Counted from the first letter of the stretch, positions 43,375-51,123 are shown. The stretch: 64,000 nt of DNA from Chryseobacterium sp. G0162 (GCF_003815715.1 NZ_CP033922.1:2962001-3026000), one strand, 5' to 3'. A program made the numbers and translations. The notes: generated by a model from the letters alone, not told the origin.

Positions 43375-43896
43375 TTATTGAGTTAATTCTTTATAAATCT
43401 TTGTTTCCCAAGGTTTGATATCCGTTACTCCATAGCGTTCTTTTTTAGCAATAGCCAGATTGTCGAGCATGTCTACAAAATTTTTGTAGTTGGCTTCATC
43501 AGTAGGTTTGATAATGACTGTGAAATTTTCTGGTTTTGGAGCGTTTTTATAAGCTTCAGAAATGATTTTTGAAACTTTTATTCCACTGAAATCAGTTTCT
43601 TTTAAGTTGCTTGTATTTAGATCCTTTGCATTGCTTTGATGATAAAAAATGCGATTATCTTTTCCCAGAATAAATGTAATCTGGTTTTGGTCTCCAATTA
43701 CAGTCTCAATGGGTCTAGGGTTGGGGTCTTTTGCAGGGAGCCTCAGGTCCATCACGTTGGGTTTTGTAAAATTAGTAGTAAACATAAAGAAGGTGATCAG
43801 CAGGAATCCTAAGTCTACCATAGGAGTCATATCTACCCTGATTAATTTTTTCTTTTGCTTGCCGCTTTGTTTCTCTTGTGCGATTACTTCAGCCAT
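43375..43896 (-). CDS. exbD: ExbD/TolR family biopolymer transport protein (solo copy)
   Basis: 173 residues with the ExbD plan: short cytoplasmic basic stretch (KQKKKLIRVD), one membrane helix containing the essential Asp in MTPMVDLGFLLITFFMFTT (~23-41), and a periplasmic domain (NFTVIIKPTDEANYKNFVDML, YGVTDIKPWE). It is clearly a paralogue of the exbD at 62148-62714 (same FTVIIKPTD and YGVTDxKPWE segments) but stands alone with no ExbB or TonB beside it. It may join a motor encoded elsewhere. Confidence 0.9.
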   Translation of the reverse strand: MAEVIAQEKQSGKQKKKLIRVDMTPMVDLGFLLITFFMFTTNFTKPNVMDLRLPAKDPNPRPIETVIGDQNQITFILGKDNRIFYHQSNAKDLNTSNLKETDFSGIKVSKIISEAYKNAPKPENFTVIIKPTDEANYKNFVDMLDNLAIAKKERYGVTDIKPWETKIYKELTQ

Positions 43897-44095
43897 AATT
43901 AATATTTTAAATGTTAAACGGTATTTGATGAAAACTTTGAAAATCCGATCGTGATTTTGAAAAATTGATACAAAGTTGATGCCTAAAATTTAAAATATGC
44001 AATAAATTTTCAATTTTGTTAAAGTGTTATCCTTAAATAATGTTAAAAATAACTATCCAATGTGTTGAATGTGAATAATCTGTTTTAATGGTGGA
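43897..44095. other. Intergenic region upstream of the solo exbD
   Basis: There is no gene and no clear promoter match; the sequence is AT-rich throughout. Confidence 0.4.
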
Positions 44096-44130
44096 AATAA
44101 AAAACTCACACTAGATAAGTGTGAGTTTAA
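44096..44130 (-). terminator. Terminator of dsbD
   Basis: AAACTCACACT/AGTGTGAGTTT hairpin with a T run on the minus strand. Confidence 0.8.
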
Positions 44131-44149
44131 AAACTTTATGTAAAATTAT

Positions 44150-46219
44150 TTACTTGCTTTTCTTGAAGTAATTAACACCGCATTCCAGAAACTTCTTGAA
44201 GTCTTCCTTCGGCATATATCCTGAAACAGGAGTATTGATTACTTTTCCGTCAGGAGTTATTAAAACGTAGTGAGGCTGAGAATTGTTATTGAAATTAACC
44301 TGTTGGAATAAGCTCCATCTGTCCCCAATGGTTTTAACCTTTTTGATTTGTCCATCCCCAAGGTCAATCTTTGTTTTTTGATCTTCAGGAAGTTCTTCTT
44401 TGTCGTCTACATACAGAGAAGCTAAAACAATATCATTTTGAAGAATAGGAAGAATATCCGGTTCGCTCCATACAAACTCTTCCATTTTTCTACAGTTTTC
44501 ACAACCATAACCTGTAAAGTCAATTAAGATAGGTTTGTTTTCCTTTTTAGCAATTTCTATCGCTTTAAAGAAATCATGTTCAGGATGCATTCCTAAGATA
44601 CCATCTTTTTCATCATGGAAATAACTTACATTCAATGGAGGTAAGATTCCACTTAATAACTGAAGTTTTGGACGTTCAGAAGGAATCAACCCTTGAATCA
44701 GGTAGATTACAAAACCAAATCCTAATACCCCTAATATTTTTCTTGTGATTGAAATTTTAGGTTTTTTATCATCATGCGGAAACTTGATTAATCCGAATAA
44801 ATATAAAGCCAAACCTAAAGCAATAATGATCCAGATTGCAATGAAAAGTTCTCTTTTTAAGAAGAAAGTCTTAGATACAAGATCTGCTTTTGATAAGAAT
44901 TTTAAAGCTAAAGCCAATTCTACAAAACCTAAAACAACTTTTACAGTATTCATCCATCCTCCTGATTTTGGAAGACTCTGTAATGCTTGTGGAAATAAAG
45001 CCAGTAATCCAAAAATAATTGCCCAGGCTAATCCAAATCCTGCCAGTGCAAATGTTAATAACATAGGAACATTCGAAGAACCGGTTACAGCACTTCCTAA
45101 TAAACTTCCCAGAATAGGTCCTGTACAAGAGAAAGAAACAATTACCAGCGTTAATGCCATAAAGAAAATACCGATGATCCCACCAGCTTCCTCAGCTTTT
45201 GAAGACTTGTTGGCAATAGAGCTAGGCAATGTAATATCATAATACCCGAAGAAACTTCCGGCAAAGAAGATAAATATAATAAAGAAGGCAATATTCAGCC
45301 ATACACTTGTAGAAATCTCATTGAAGATATTTCCTGCAATTCCGTCAATAATGTGGAAAGGAATACTCAGTAAAACGAAAATAAGAAGAATGAAAAATCC
45401 ATAGATCAAGGCATCTCTTTTACCTTTTGCTTTGTCCTTATTTCCTTTCGTAAAGAATGAAACGGTTAAAGGAATCATCGGGAATACACATGGCGTAAGT
45501 AAAGCAATTAGCCCTCCGATAAATCCTAAGAATAAATAGGTCCAGTAGTTCTCATCTACCTTTGTAGAAGCAGTTCCGCAATCCGTTAATGGTTTTTTGA
45601 AATCAAGTGTTTCAATTTTCAGCTGTTTAGGATCCAATTTCGAAGTTTCAGTAATGGTCATCTCCGTTTTAGCTGGATTTTCAGTAACGGTTTCAACAGC
45701 TTTTACAGAATCTTTTGCAGGCTCCACAGTCTCTTTAGTAACAGCTTCCTCTGTAACCCCTTTTGGAGTTATTTTTTGATTGAATTCTAAAGTGTTTGGA
45801 GCAAGACAAACTCTGTCATCACAAGTCTGATAAGTGATTTCAGAAGTAACATCAGCGGGTTTAGTAGGATCCTTCAGTTTGAATTTTTGTTTAAATCCAG
45901 CGGTGTTAGAATAAAAAACAATAGTTCCTCCAAAAGCTTCAGAAAATTCTTCATGTTTTTTACCTACTTCAGTAAACTTTCCAATCAGCTCAATATTTTT
46001 TCCTGAAACTTTATACTCCGTAGGAATCCCCGTATCTTCAGGAAGATCTTTAGAGTAAATGTGCCAGCCTTTTTCCATGGTAGCATTCAACACCGCCTCA
46101 TACTGGTTGTTGCCCAGATCGTTGATGGTAAATTTAAACTTTACAGGATTTTTTATCTGCGCATTAATCCCTGTTGCTAAAAACAGCAGAATTAATAAAA
46201 ACCAATTTCTAAATTTCAT
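44150..46219 (-). CDS. dsbD: Thiol:disulfide interchange protein DsbD
   Basis: 689 residues. Signal peptide (to ~20), then a DsbD-alpha-like periplasmic domain with the pair TYQTCDDRVC (~130-139). A threonine-rich linker precedes eight membrane helices from ~227 with the channel cysteines in LLTPCVFPMIPLT and VSFSCTGPILGSLLG. A C-terminal thioredoxin domain carries the redox pair GYGCENCRKM (~573-582). It moves electrons from cytoplasmic thioredoxin to periplasmic thiol partners. Directly upstream lies a decayed copy of the tilS 3' end, indicating that dsbD was once next to tilS. Confidence 0.93.
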   Translation of the reverse strand: MKFRNWFLLILLFLATGINAQIKNPVKFKFTINDLGNNQYEAVLNATMEKGWHIYSKDLPEDTGIPTEYKVSGKNIELIGKFTEVGKKHEEFSEAFGGTIVFYSNTAGFKQKFKLKDPTKPADVTSEITYQTCDDRVCLAPNTLEFNQKITPKGVTEEAVTKETVEPAKDSVKAVETVTENPAKTEMTITETSKLDPKQLKIETLDFKKPLTDCGTASTKVDENYWTYLFLGFIGGLIALLTPCVFPMIPLTVSFFTKGNKDKAKGKRDALIYGFFILLIFVLLSIPFHIIDGIAGNIFNEISTSVWLNIAFFIIFIFFAGSFFGYYDITLPSSIANKSSKAEEAGGIIGIFFMALTLVIVSFSCTGPILGSLLGSAVTGSSNVPMLLTFALAGFGLAWAIIFGLLALFPQALQSLPKSGGWMNTVKVVLGFVELALALKFLSKADLVSKTFFLKRELFIAIWIIIALGLALYLFGLIKFPHDDKKPKISITRKILGVLGFGFVIYLIQGLIPSERPKLQLLSGILPPLNVSYFHDEKDGILGMHPEHDFFKAIEIAKKENKPILIDFTGYGCENCRKMEEFVWSEPDILPILQNDIVLASLYVDDKEELPEDQKTKIDLGDGQIKKVKTIGDRWSLFQQVNFNNNSQPHYVLITPDGKVINTPVSGYMPKEDFKKFLECGVNYFKKSK

Positions 46220-46247
46220 TGTTCATTTCATTAAAAATTTTAAGACT

Positions 46248-46429
46248 TCATTCAGTCTTCTCATTCTTTGTATATCTTCTATCCTGTCTGAAAGGAATGA
46301 TCCCAAGTATAGAATCATTGCTGTCAGCCATTATTCAGATTTTTTGCCTCGCTAAAATAGATAATTTTTCGTCCCTAAAAAACTTAGAAACTTTCTTTTT
46401 ACCCCAGATGGGTAAAATATTCAGTCTCC
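46248..46429 (-). pseudogene. Decayed duplicate of the tilS 3' end
   Basis: The minus strand reads LNILPIWGKKKVSKFFRDEK, then LSILARQKI, an in-frame TGA, then ADSNDSILGIIPFRQDRRYT up to a stop at 46248. The intact TilS has YPIGFSGKKKVSKFFRDEK, LSVLVREKSW, and DSRNHILGVIPLRQDRRYQ in the same order. At DNA level 34 of 36 bases match between 46369-46404 and 48267-48302. No start or upstream coding part exists, so it is a relic. It sits between dsbD and the thioredoxin-peroxiredoxin gene, on the far side of a two-gene segment from the real tilS. This is most of the 312-base gap. Confidence 0.8.
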
Positions 46430-46531
46430 TAATAAATTTGTAATAGGGGTGTTGCTTTTTCTCTTATTTCTAAATCATTATTAATTTTGTTAATAAATAA
46501 CTCTATTTCAGTATAAAATACTTGCAAAAAA

Positions 46532-47491
46532 TTAATTTAAGTTTTTTAAAATATCCTCTACAGAAGCCCTTTTCTTATAGTCTGGGTCAAAATGTCTCCA
46601 TGTAATTTCTTTAGCTTCATTAAGTATAAATGTTGCAGAAACAGGAAGTCTTCCCGAATTATCTGACCTGCTTTTAGTGAAATCATCTTTCAGTTTTGAG
46701 TTATAGAAATTCAGGGTTTCACTGTCAGGAGTATAAAGAACATCAAAGGCCTCTGCAATTTTATAGCCTTCATCATATAAAACAGTATACTCAGTTTTTG
46801 TTTTATTGATTGTTTTTTCTATGAACTCTGGTTTTTCTGGAGATATAATAACGAGTTTAGCGTTTTTGGATTGTAGTTCGGGTGCGATATTCTGTAATGT
46901 TTCGATATATTGATTACAAAACGGGCACCACTGCCCTCTGATAAAAACAACAACCATTTTTTTGTTTTCTTTTGATGAAGAAAATGTATTACCTAAATGA
47001 TCTTTAGCATTGAAATTATCAATCTTATCTCCAATCATTTTTCCTTTTACCTGATCAGAAGTTTTGCCGGAGAGAGGAGTTTTTTTTCTTAAGACAGATG
47101 CTCCAACTTCTAAAAACTGTTCTGGATTATAATAACCAAAATCATATTGAACCAGTTTGCCCTTTGGATCTAAGAATAAAAAAGAGGGATAGTTTACAAC
47201 TTTAAACTCTTTTACCAGTTTTACGCCTTCTTTCTCAGCGTCTATAGCAATATTTACAAAATTTTTGTTGAACATCTCTCCAATTCGGGGATCGGTGAAA
47301 GTATTCTTTGCCATAAGTTTACAAGGTCCACACCAGGTAGTATACAAATCAATGAAAATAAGTTTATTTTCTTTAGCTGCGATTTTTTTCGCTGCCTCTA
47401 AATCAATTTTTTGAAAATTGATACCAATGTTTTGTGCATTAAATAAAACTCCTGCTAATATGAGGAGACTCAATATTATTTTTTTGAACAT
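46532..47491 (-). CDS. Fused thioredoxin - AhpC/TSA peroxiredoxin-like protein
   Basis: 319 residues. Signal peptide (LILAGVLFNAQ, ~19). Domain 1 (~25-135) is thioredoxin-like with the redox motif TTWCGPCKLMAKNTF (~50-64) and the cis-Pro region VVNYPSFLFLDPKG. Domain 2 (~150-300) is AhpC/TSA-like: KIDNFNAKDHLGNTFSS, IRGQWCPFCNQYIETLQN with CxxC (~190), and YTVLYDEGYKIAEAFDVLYTP. The pairing suggests a periplasmic peroxiredoxin or thiol reductase carrying its own thioredoxin module; DsbD next door could feed it electrons. It lies 80 bases after the sigma factor gene. Confidence 0.82.
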   Translation of the reverse strand: MFKKIILSLLILAGVLFNAQNIGINFQKIDLEAAKKIAAKENKLIFIDLYTTWCGPCKLMAKNTFTDPRIGEMFNKNFVNIAIDAEKEGVKLVKEFKVVNYPSFLFLDPKGKLVQYDFGYYNPEQFLEVGASVLRKKTPLSGKTSDQVKGKMIGDKIDNFNAKDHLGNTFSSSKENKKMVVVFIRGQWCPFCNQYIETLQNIAPELQSKNAKLVIISPEKPEFIEKTINKTKTEYTVLYDEGYKIAEAFDVLYTPDSETLNFYNSKLKDDFTKSRSDNSGRLPVSATFILNEAKEITWRHFDPDYKKRASVEDILKNLN

Positions 47492-47570
47492 AATGTTTCT
47501 TTTTTTATATGTTCCATTAAAAAAGGAAAATCACCCGTTAATTAAATTATTTTATGTAATAAATTGATTT

Positions 47571-48131
47571 TCAGGTTGAAAAAATACTGTTATTTCTTAT
47601 TTTTTTGATTTGTTCAACACATTTATACTTTTGATTCTGGGCATTATGCCTGCTGGAATATTGGTATTTGTTCTGGATTTCCTCAATACTTTTATTTTCA
47701 ATAAAAATATCATGGATCAGATTCTGACAATGCAGAGAGATAGATTTAACATAACCAACCAGCTTTTCCCAATAATATTTTTCATTTTCAATAGCAGAAT
47801 TAATTTCCTGGTAGTTTTCTGTAAAATAGTTTTCAGGAGACTCTACATAAAAATTTCTGTTTCTCAATCTTTTTAACCACAAATTTTTAGAAATTCCAAT
47901 GAGATAATTTCCCAGGCAGGTTTGGATCTTGAAATTGTCAGCATGTAATTTTTCATAGAGGATCAGCAGCGCATCTTGGAAAATATCTTCCGCATCTTCC
48001 AGATTACCTTTATTTTTAAGGATAAATTTTTTTGTATATCCGAAATACTGTTGGTATAAAACACCAAAAGCTATATTGCTGTCTTTTTTAAAATCATCAA
48101 CAGCTAATGAATTAGTTGTTCTTCTGTCCAT
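47571..48131 (-). CDS. ECF-type RNA polymerase sigma factor
   Basis: 186 residues. Region 2: NIAFGVLYQQYFGYTKKFIL and NLEDAEDIFQDALLILYEKL (~42-61) with the DAEDIFQDALL promoter-melting/core motif. Then YLIGISKNLWLKRLR (~90) and a region 4 HTH-like end (IENKSIEEIQNKYQYSSRHN). The region-4 part is short and divergent. No anti-sigma gene is next to it; the fused thioredoxin-peroxiredoxin gene follows in the same direction and is an obvious candidate target. The start overlaps the 3' end of tilS by 28 bases. Confidence 0.8.
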   Translation of the reverse strand: MDRRTTNSLAVDDFKKDSNIAFGVLYQQYFGYTKKFILKNKGNLEDAEDIFQDALLILYEKLHADNFKIQTCLGNYLIGISKNLWLKRLRNRNFYVESPENYFTENYQEINSAIENEKYYWEKLVGYVKSISLHCQNLIHDIFIENKSIEEIQNKYQYSSRHNAQNQKYKCVEQIKKIRNNSIFST

Positions 48132-49456
48132 ACTACAGTTATCTTTTTTTGAGTATTTCTATCGGTCTGATACCTGCGGTCCTGTCTTAGAGGGATTACT
48201 CCCAGAATATGGTTCCTTGAATCACACAATAACCAACTCTTTTCCCTTACCAGAACAGATAGTTTCTCGTCTCTAAAAAATTTAGAAACTTTCTTTTTAC
48301 CCGAAAAACCTATTGGATAAAACTCATCTCCATCCTGCTGTTTTCTCAAATAGAGTGGAAAGTGAAGCTTTTCAGCATCAAAATCCCATTCAAATCTTTT
48401 ATTGATTTCATTAATGTTTTCAATATGATTTACGAGATTGATGGTGGTTTGGTTTTCGGAAAAATCAAAATGATGGATCAGTATTATTTCTTCTTCGATT
48501 TCCGATACATTATTTTTCTCCATAAAAATCAGTTCATCACGATTGATTATCAACTGATATTCTTTTGAAAAAAAAGAACGGTTATTTTCTGCTTTAAAAA
48601 TTTTAGGGATTTCTTCCTCTTGGTTGAAGCCGTATTTTTTTAAAATTTCAAATTTCACGAAATCGCTTTCCTGATCCAGCTTTTCCTTTGATAAGATTTT
48701 ATGGTCTGGGTTAAATATCGTAAGGCGATTTTCTATTTCCTGAATCTGTTTCTGGACAAAATCTTTGGTTTGATTTAGATATAAAGAACTTTTTTTGAAG
48801 TTTTCCAGAAAGTGATCATTGGTTTCCAGTAATTTCGGAACAATTTCATTTCTGATTTTGTTTCTCAGATAATCACTCTTTTTATTGGAAAGATCTTCCC
48901 GGAACTCAATATTGTTTTCTTCTGTAAACTGATAAATTTCCTGCTTGGAGAATGGTAAAAGAGGACGGAGGATATAATTGTCATTGGCAGGAATACCACT
49001 CAGACCATTAATTCCTGCAGCTTTGGAAAGATTAATGATGAACGTTTCCAGCTGATCGTTCAGGTGATGGGCCGTAACCAGGTATTCCAGATTTTCCTTT
49101 TCCTGAATTTCTTTAAAAAAAGTATAGCGGAGTTCTCTGGCCCAAAGCTGAATAGAATTGTCTGGTTTTCGATCCTTTTCCGAAACTTCATACAGATGGA
49201 ACCTGATATGATTTTTCTCACAAAAATCCTGTACTACTTTTTGATCCCTATCTGAATCTTCTCCCCGGAGTTTATAATTGATATGAGCCACCTGAAATGA
49301 ACTCTCAGAATTCTGCTTTTCATCTCTCAAATCGCGGAATAATGAGACCAGAGCCATAGAGTCAGCCCCTCCGCTTACTGCTAAAAGATAGGAGTGGTTT
49401 TCCGGTCGGTGAATAAGGTTTTCTAATTGTTTTCTGAAGCTTGATTTTTTCAACAT
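48104..49456 (-). CDS. tilS: tRNA(Ile)-lysidine synthase
   Basis: 450 residues. N-terminal PP-loop ATPase motif YLLAVSGGADSMALVSLFRD (~23-42), HINYKLRGEDSDRDQKVV (~58-75), and TAHHLNDQLETFIINLSKAAG with LSGIP (~125-155). The C-terminal TilS domain (~370-430) contains LYLRKQQDGDEFYPIG and GKKKVSKFFRDEKL. It converts C34 of tRNA-Ile2 to lysidine. The tail after RQDRRYQ (TDRNTQKKITVVWTEEQLIH) overlaps the sigma factor start. A decayed second copy of its 3' end is 1.7 kb further on. Promoter box at 49480-49487. Confidence 0.94.
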   Translation of the reverse strand: MLKKSSFRKQLENLIHRPENHSYLLAVSGGADSMALVSLFRDLRDEKQNSESSFQVAHINYKLRGEDSDRDQKVVQDFCEKNHIRFHLYEVSEKDRKPDNSIQLWARELRYTFFKEIQEKENLEYLVTAHHLNDQLETFIINLSKAAGINGLSGIPANDNYILRPLLPFSKQEIYQFTEENNIEFREDLSNKKSDYLRNKIRNEIVPKLLETNDHFLENFKKSSLYLNQTKDFVQKQIQEIENRLTIFNPDHKILSKEKLDQESDFVKFEILKKYGFNQEEEIPKIFKAENNRSFFSKEYQLIINRDELIFMEKNNVSEIEEEIILIHHFDFSENQTTINLVNHIENINEINKRFEWDFDAEKLHFPLYLRKQQDGDEFYPIGFSGKKKVSKFFRDEKLSVLVREKSWLLCDSRNHILGVIPLRQDRRYQTDRNTQKKITVVWTEEQLIH

Positions 49457-49479
49457 AGGTGTTGAGAATTTCTTTTATA

Positions 49480-49487
49480 CAAAGATA
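49480..49487 (-). promoter_or_regulatory. -10/-7 box for tilS
   Basis: TATCTTTG on the minus strand, 24 bases before the tilS start. Confidence 0.45.
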
Positions 49488-49513
49488 ATCCATATAATTC
49501 AATTGAATTTTCC

Positions 49514-49521
49514 TAACTTTG
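49514..49521 (+). promoter_or_regulatory. -10/-7 box for the OmpA-like gene
   Basis: TAACTTTG, 23 bases before the ATG of the OmpA-family gene. The tilS promoter box lies 26 bases away in the opposite direction. Confidence 0.48.
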
Positions 49522-49543
49522 AGTAGTCTAAAAATGATTACTT

Positions 49544-50377
49544 ATGAAGATTTTAAAAATTTTAGCGGTTTCTGCAATGGCGTTGGGGATGACCTCTTGT
49601 GTAAGCAAGAAGCAGTATGATGCCTTAAGCACAAACTATAAGCAATGTATTGAAAATATCGGAGAAAGACAGAGAGAAATTCAAGATTTGAAATCTCAAA
49701 ACTCTGCATTATCAGGTGAAAATAATTTATTAAAAAGCCAGCATGATGCTTTAAAATCATCATTGGATGCATGTCTTTCCAATACAGGAAAAAGCTCTGC
49801 TAATATTGATAAGCTTGTGGGAGAAATCAACGCTTCCAACTCATATATCAAGCAGCTAATTTCAAGCAATGCTAAAAATGATAGCTTAAACCTTGCTTTG
49901 TCTAACAAGCTGAAGAGATCTTTAGATAATGTATCAGATGAAGATGTACAGGTGAAAGTGTTGAAGGGTGTAGTAATGATCTCCCTTTCAGATAAAATGC
50001 TATACAAAACAGGAGATTACACGATCTTACCGGCAGCTCAGGAAGTGCTAGGTAAAGTAGCTAAGGTAATCAATGATTATGATAAATATTCAGTATTGAT
50101 TGAAGGTAATACAGATAATGCTCCATTAAATTCAGTAAACTTACCAAGAGATAACTGGGATCTTTCTGCATTAAGAGGTACTTCTGTTGCTAAGGTTCTT
50201 CAGACTCAGTTTGGAGTAGACCCTGCAAGAATTACAGCAGGAGGTCGTTCTGAATACAACCCGAAAGCAACCAATATGAGTGTTTCCGGAAGAGCAGAAA
50301 ACAGAAGAACAGAAATCATCATTATGCCTAAGCTGGATGAGTTCATGAAACTGATGGATATTGCTCCAAAGAAATAA
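49544..50377 (+). CDS. OmpA-family lipoprotein with coiled coil
   Basis: 277 residues. Lipobox MTSC (Cys19). Residues ~25-125 form a coiled coil (NIGERQREIQDLKSQNSALS, ENNLLKSQHDALKSSLDACL). The C-terminal OmpA domain (~140-265) has YKTGDYTILPAAQEVLGKVA, VLIEGNTDNAPLNS (NTD as the peptidoglycan-side motif), DNWDLSALRGTSVAKVL, ITAGGRSEYNP and GRAENRRTEIIIMP with the conserved NRR. It anchors the outer membrane to peptidoglycan. The coiled coil could set a spacing or bring partners. Monocistronic, ends at a strong terminator. Confidence 0.9.
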   Translation: MKILKILAVSAMALGMTSCVSKKQYDALSTNYKQCIENIGERQREIQDLKSQNSALSGENNLLKSQHDALKSSLDACLSNTGKSSANIDKLVGEINASNSYIKQLISSNAKNDSLNLALSNKLKRSLDNVSDEDVQVKVLKGVVMISLSDKMLYKTGDYTILPAAQEVLGKVAKVINDYDKYSVLIEGNTDNAPLNSVNLPRDNWDLSALRGTSVAKVLQTQFGVDPARITAGGRSEYNPKATNMSVSGRAENRRTEIIIMPKLDEFMKLMDIAPKK

Positions 50378-50390
50378 TGAAATTATAATA

Positions 50391-50428
50391 AAAAATAAAT
50401 CCCGAAGAAATTCGGGATTTATTTTTTT
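50391..50428. terminator. Bidirectional terminator
   Basis: AAATAAATCCCGAA/TTCGGGATTTATTT with a GAAA loop, then T-rich sequence. It closes the OmpA-like gene on + and the 52-residue gene on -. Confidence 0.82.
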
Positions 50429-50430
50429 AA

Positions 50431-50589
50431 TCAAATTAATTCTTCTTTTTTCAAAAGGGAAATAATTCGTCGTAAAAAATGATTGGATATTTCAGTCTTG
50501 TCTTTTTTTGCAGAAGACTGTATACTTCCTTTTGGAGGTACTTTTTTTTGATTCTCATGGTTAGTTTGTGGTTGATCTTCTGCAATCAT
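50431..50589 (-). CDS. Small protein of unknown function (52 residues)
   Basis: MIAEDQPQTNHENQKKVPPK starts a 52-residue frame ending SNHFLRRIISLLKKEELI. It is polar and disordered-looking up to ~33; the last 20 residues would form an amphipathic basic helix. It has no signal or Cys. Support comes from a matching promoter box (50627-50634) and the stop sitting right against a two-way terminator. The frame is short, so it could still be a chance ORF. No known family is recognised. Confidence 0.5.
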   Translation of the reverse strand: MIAEDQPQTNHENQKKVPPKGSIQSSAKKDKTEISNHFLRRIISLLKKEELI

Positions 50590-50626
50590 TTTGTTTTCTA
50601 GTGTTTTTACCCCTTCGTTCTCTTTG

Positions 50627-50634
50627 CAAACTTA
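50627..50634 (-). promoter_or_regulatory. -10/-7 box for the 52-residue gene
   Basis: TAAGTTTG on the minus strand, 38 bases ahead of the ATG. Confidence 0.38.
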
Positions 50635-50851
50635 TCATTAATACTACAGAAAAAACATCCGTATTTTCACGGTATTTTGTATGGGATTTTTCCCAAAAGT
50701 TTCATTGTTGAATTCTCTAAGATATTTTATTTTAAATATAATTATTTGATTAATAAAAGAATGCGTATATTTAAATCTCCGTAAGAGGAAATAAAATCAG
50801 AGGTATCCGAAAATCTTAAAGAGTAGGAAATTAATACTAAACAAAATAATT

Positions 50852-51007
50852 ATGAAAAATTCAAAAAAACTTTCAAGAGGAGAAATGAAAACTGTAAAAG
50901 GTGCTATTACAGGGTGTAATCCACAGATATTTTGTACTAGTCCACAGACAAAATGTTGCCCAGGATGGGTTTGTGCCGGTATAAGACAATATTGTATAGC
51001 CATATAA
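50852..51007 (+). CDS. GG-leader cysteine-rich peptide (bacteriocin-like), second copy
   Basis: A 51-residue peptide too short for routine ORF calling. MKNSKKLSRGEMKTVKGA (1-18) aligns with the leader at 5564-5749: both start MKN, have basic residues around 5-6 and R at 9, and end KT(I/V)KG(G/A). The six cysteines are at 22, 28, 35, 36, 41 and 48, again order C-C-CC-C-C with the first at the same position. A weak promoter box TATATTTA (50766-50773) lies upstream, with a ~70-base leader, and a strong terminator follows. No processing enzyme is near. A secreted, disulfide-rich or modified peptide is inferred. Confidence 0.72.
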   Translation: MKNSKKLSRGEMKTVKGAITGCNPQIFCTSPQTKCCPGWVCAGIRQYCIAI

Positions 51008-51040
51008 TAATTTTTTACTTAAAAGTTAGATATGCCTAAG

Positions 51041-51073
51041 AAAAAAGAGAGGAATTAATTCCTCTCTTTTTTG
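51041..51073 (+). terminator. Terminator after the second Cys-rich peptide
   Basis: AAAAAAGAGAGGAATT/AATTCCTCTCTTTTTT hairpin, 33 bases past the stop. It argues that the peptide gene is a real transcription unit. Confidence 0.85.
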
Positions 51074-51123
51074 TATCTTATACTCAACAGAGGCGGTTTG
51101 TTTAAAAAGAAGTTTAAAATCCT

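Noticed and set aside
44745..45242. 165-residue + frame over dsbD
   Set aside because: It is antisense to the membrane helices of DsbD; Leu/Phe-rich codons give long shadow frames.
46219..46443. 74-residue + frame upstream of dsbD
   Set aside because: It is opposite the tilS relic; the minus-strand similarity to TilS explains the sequence better.
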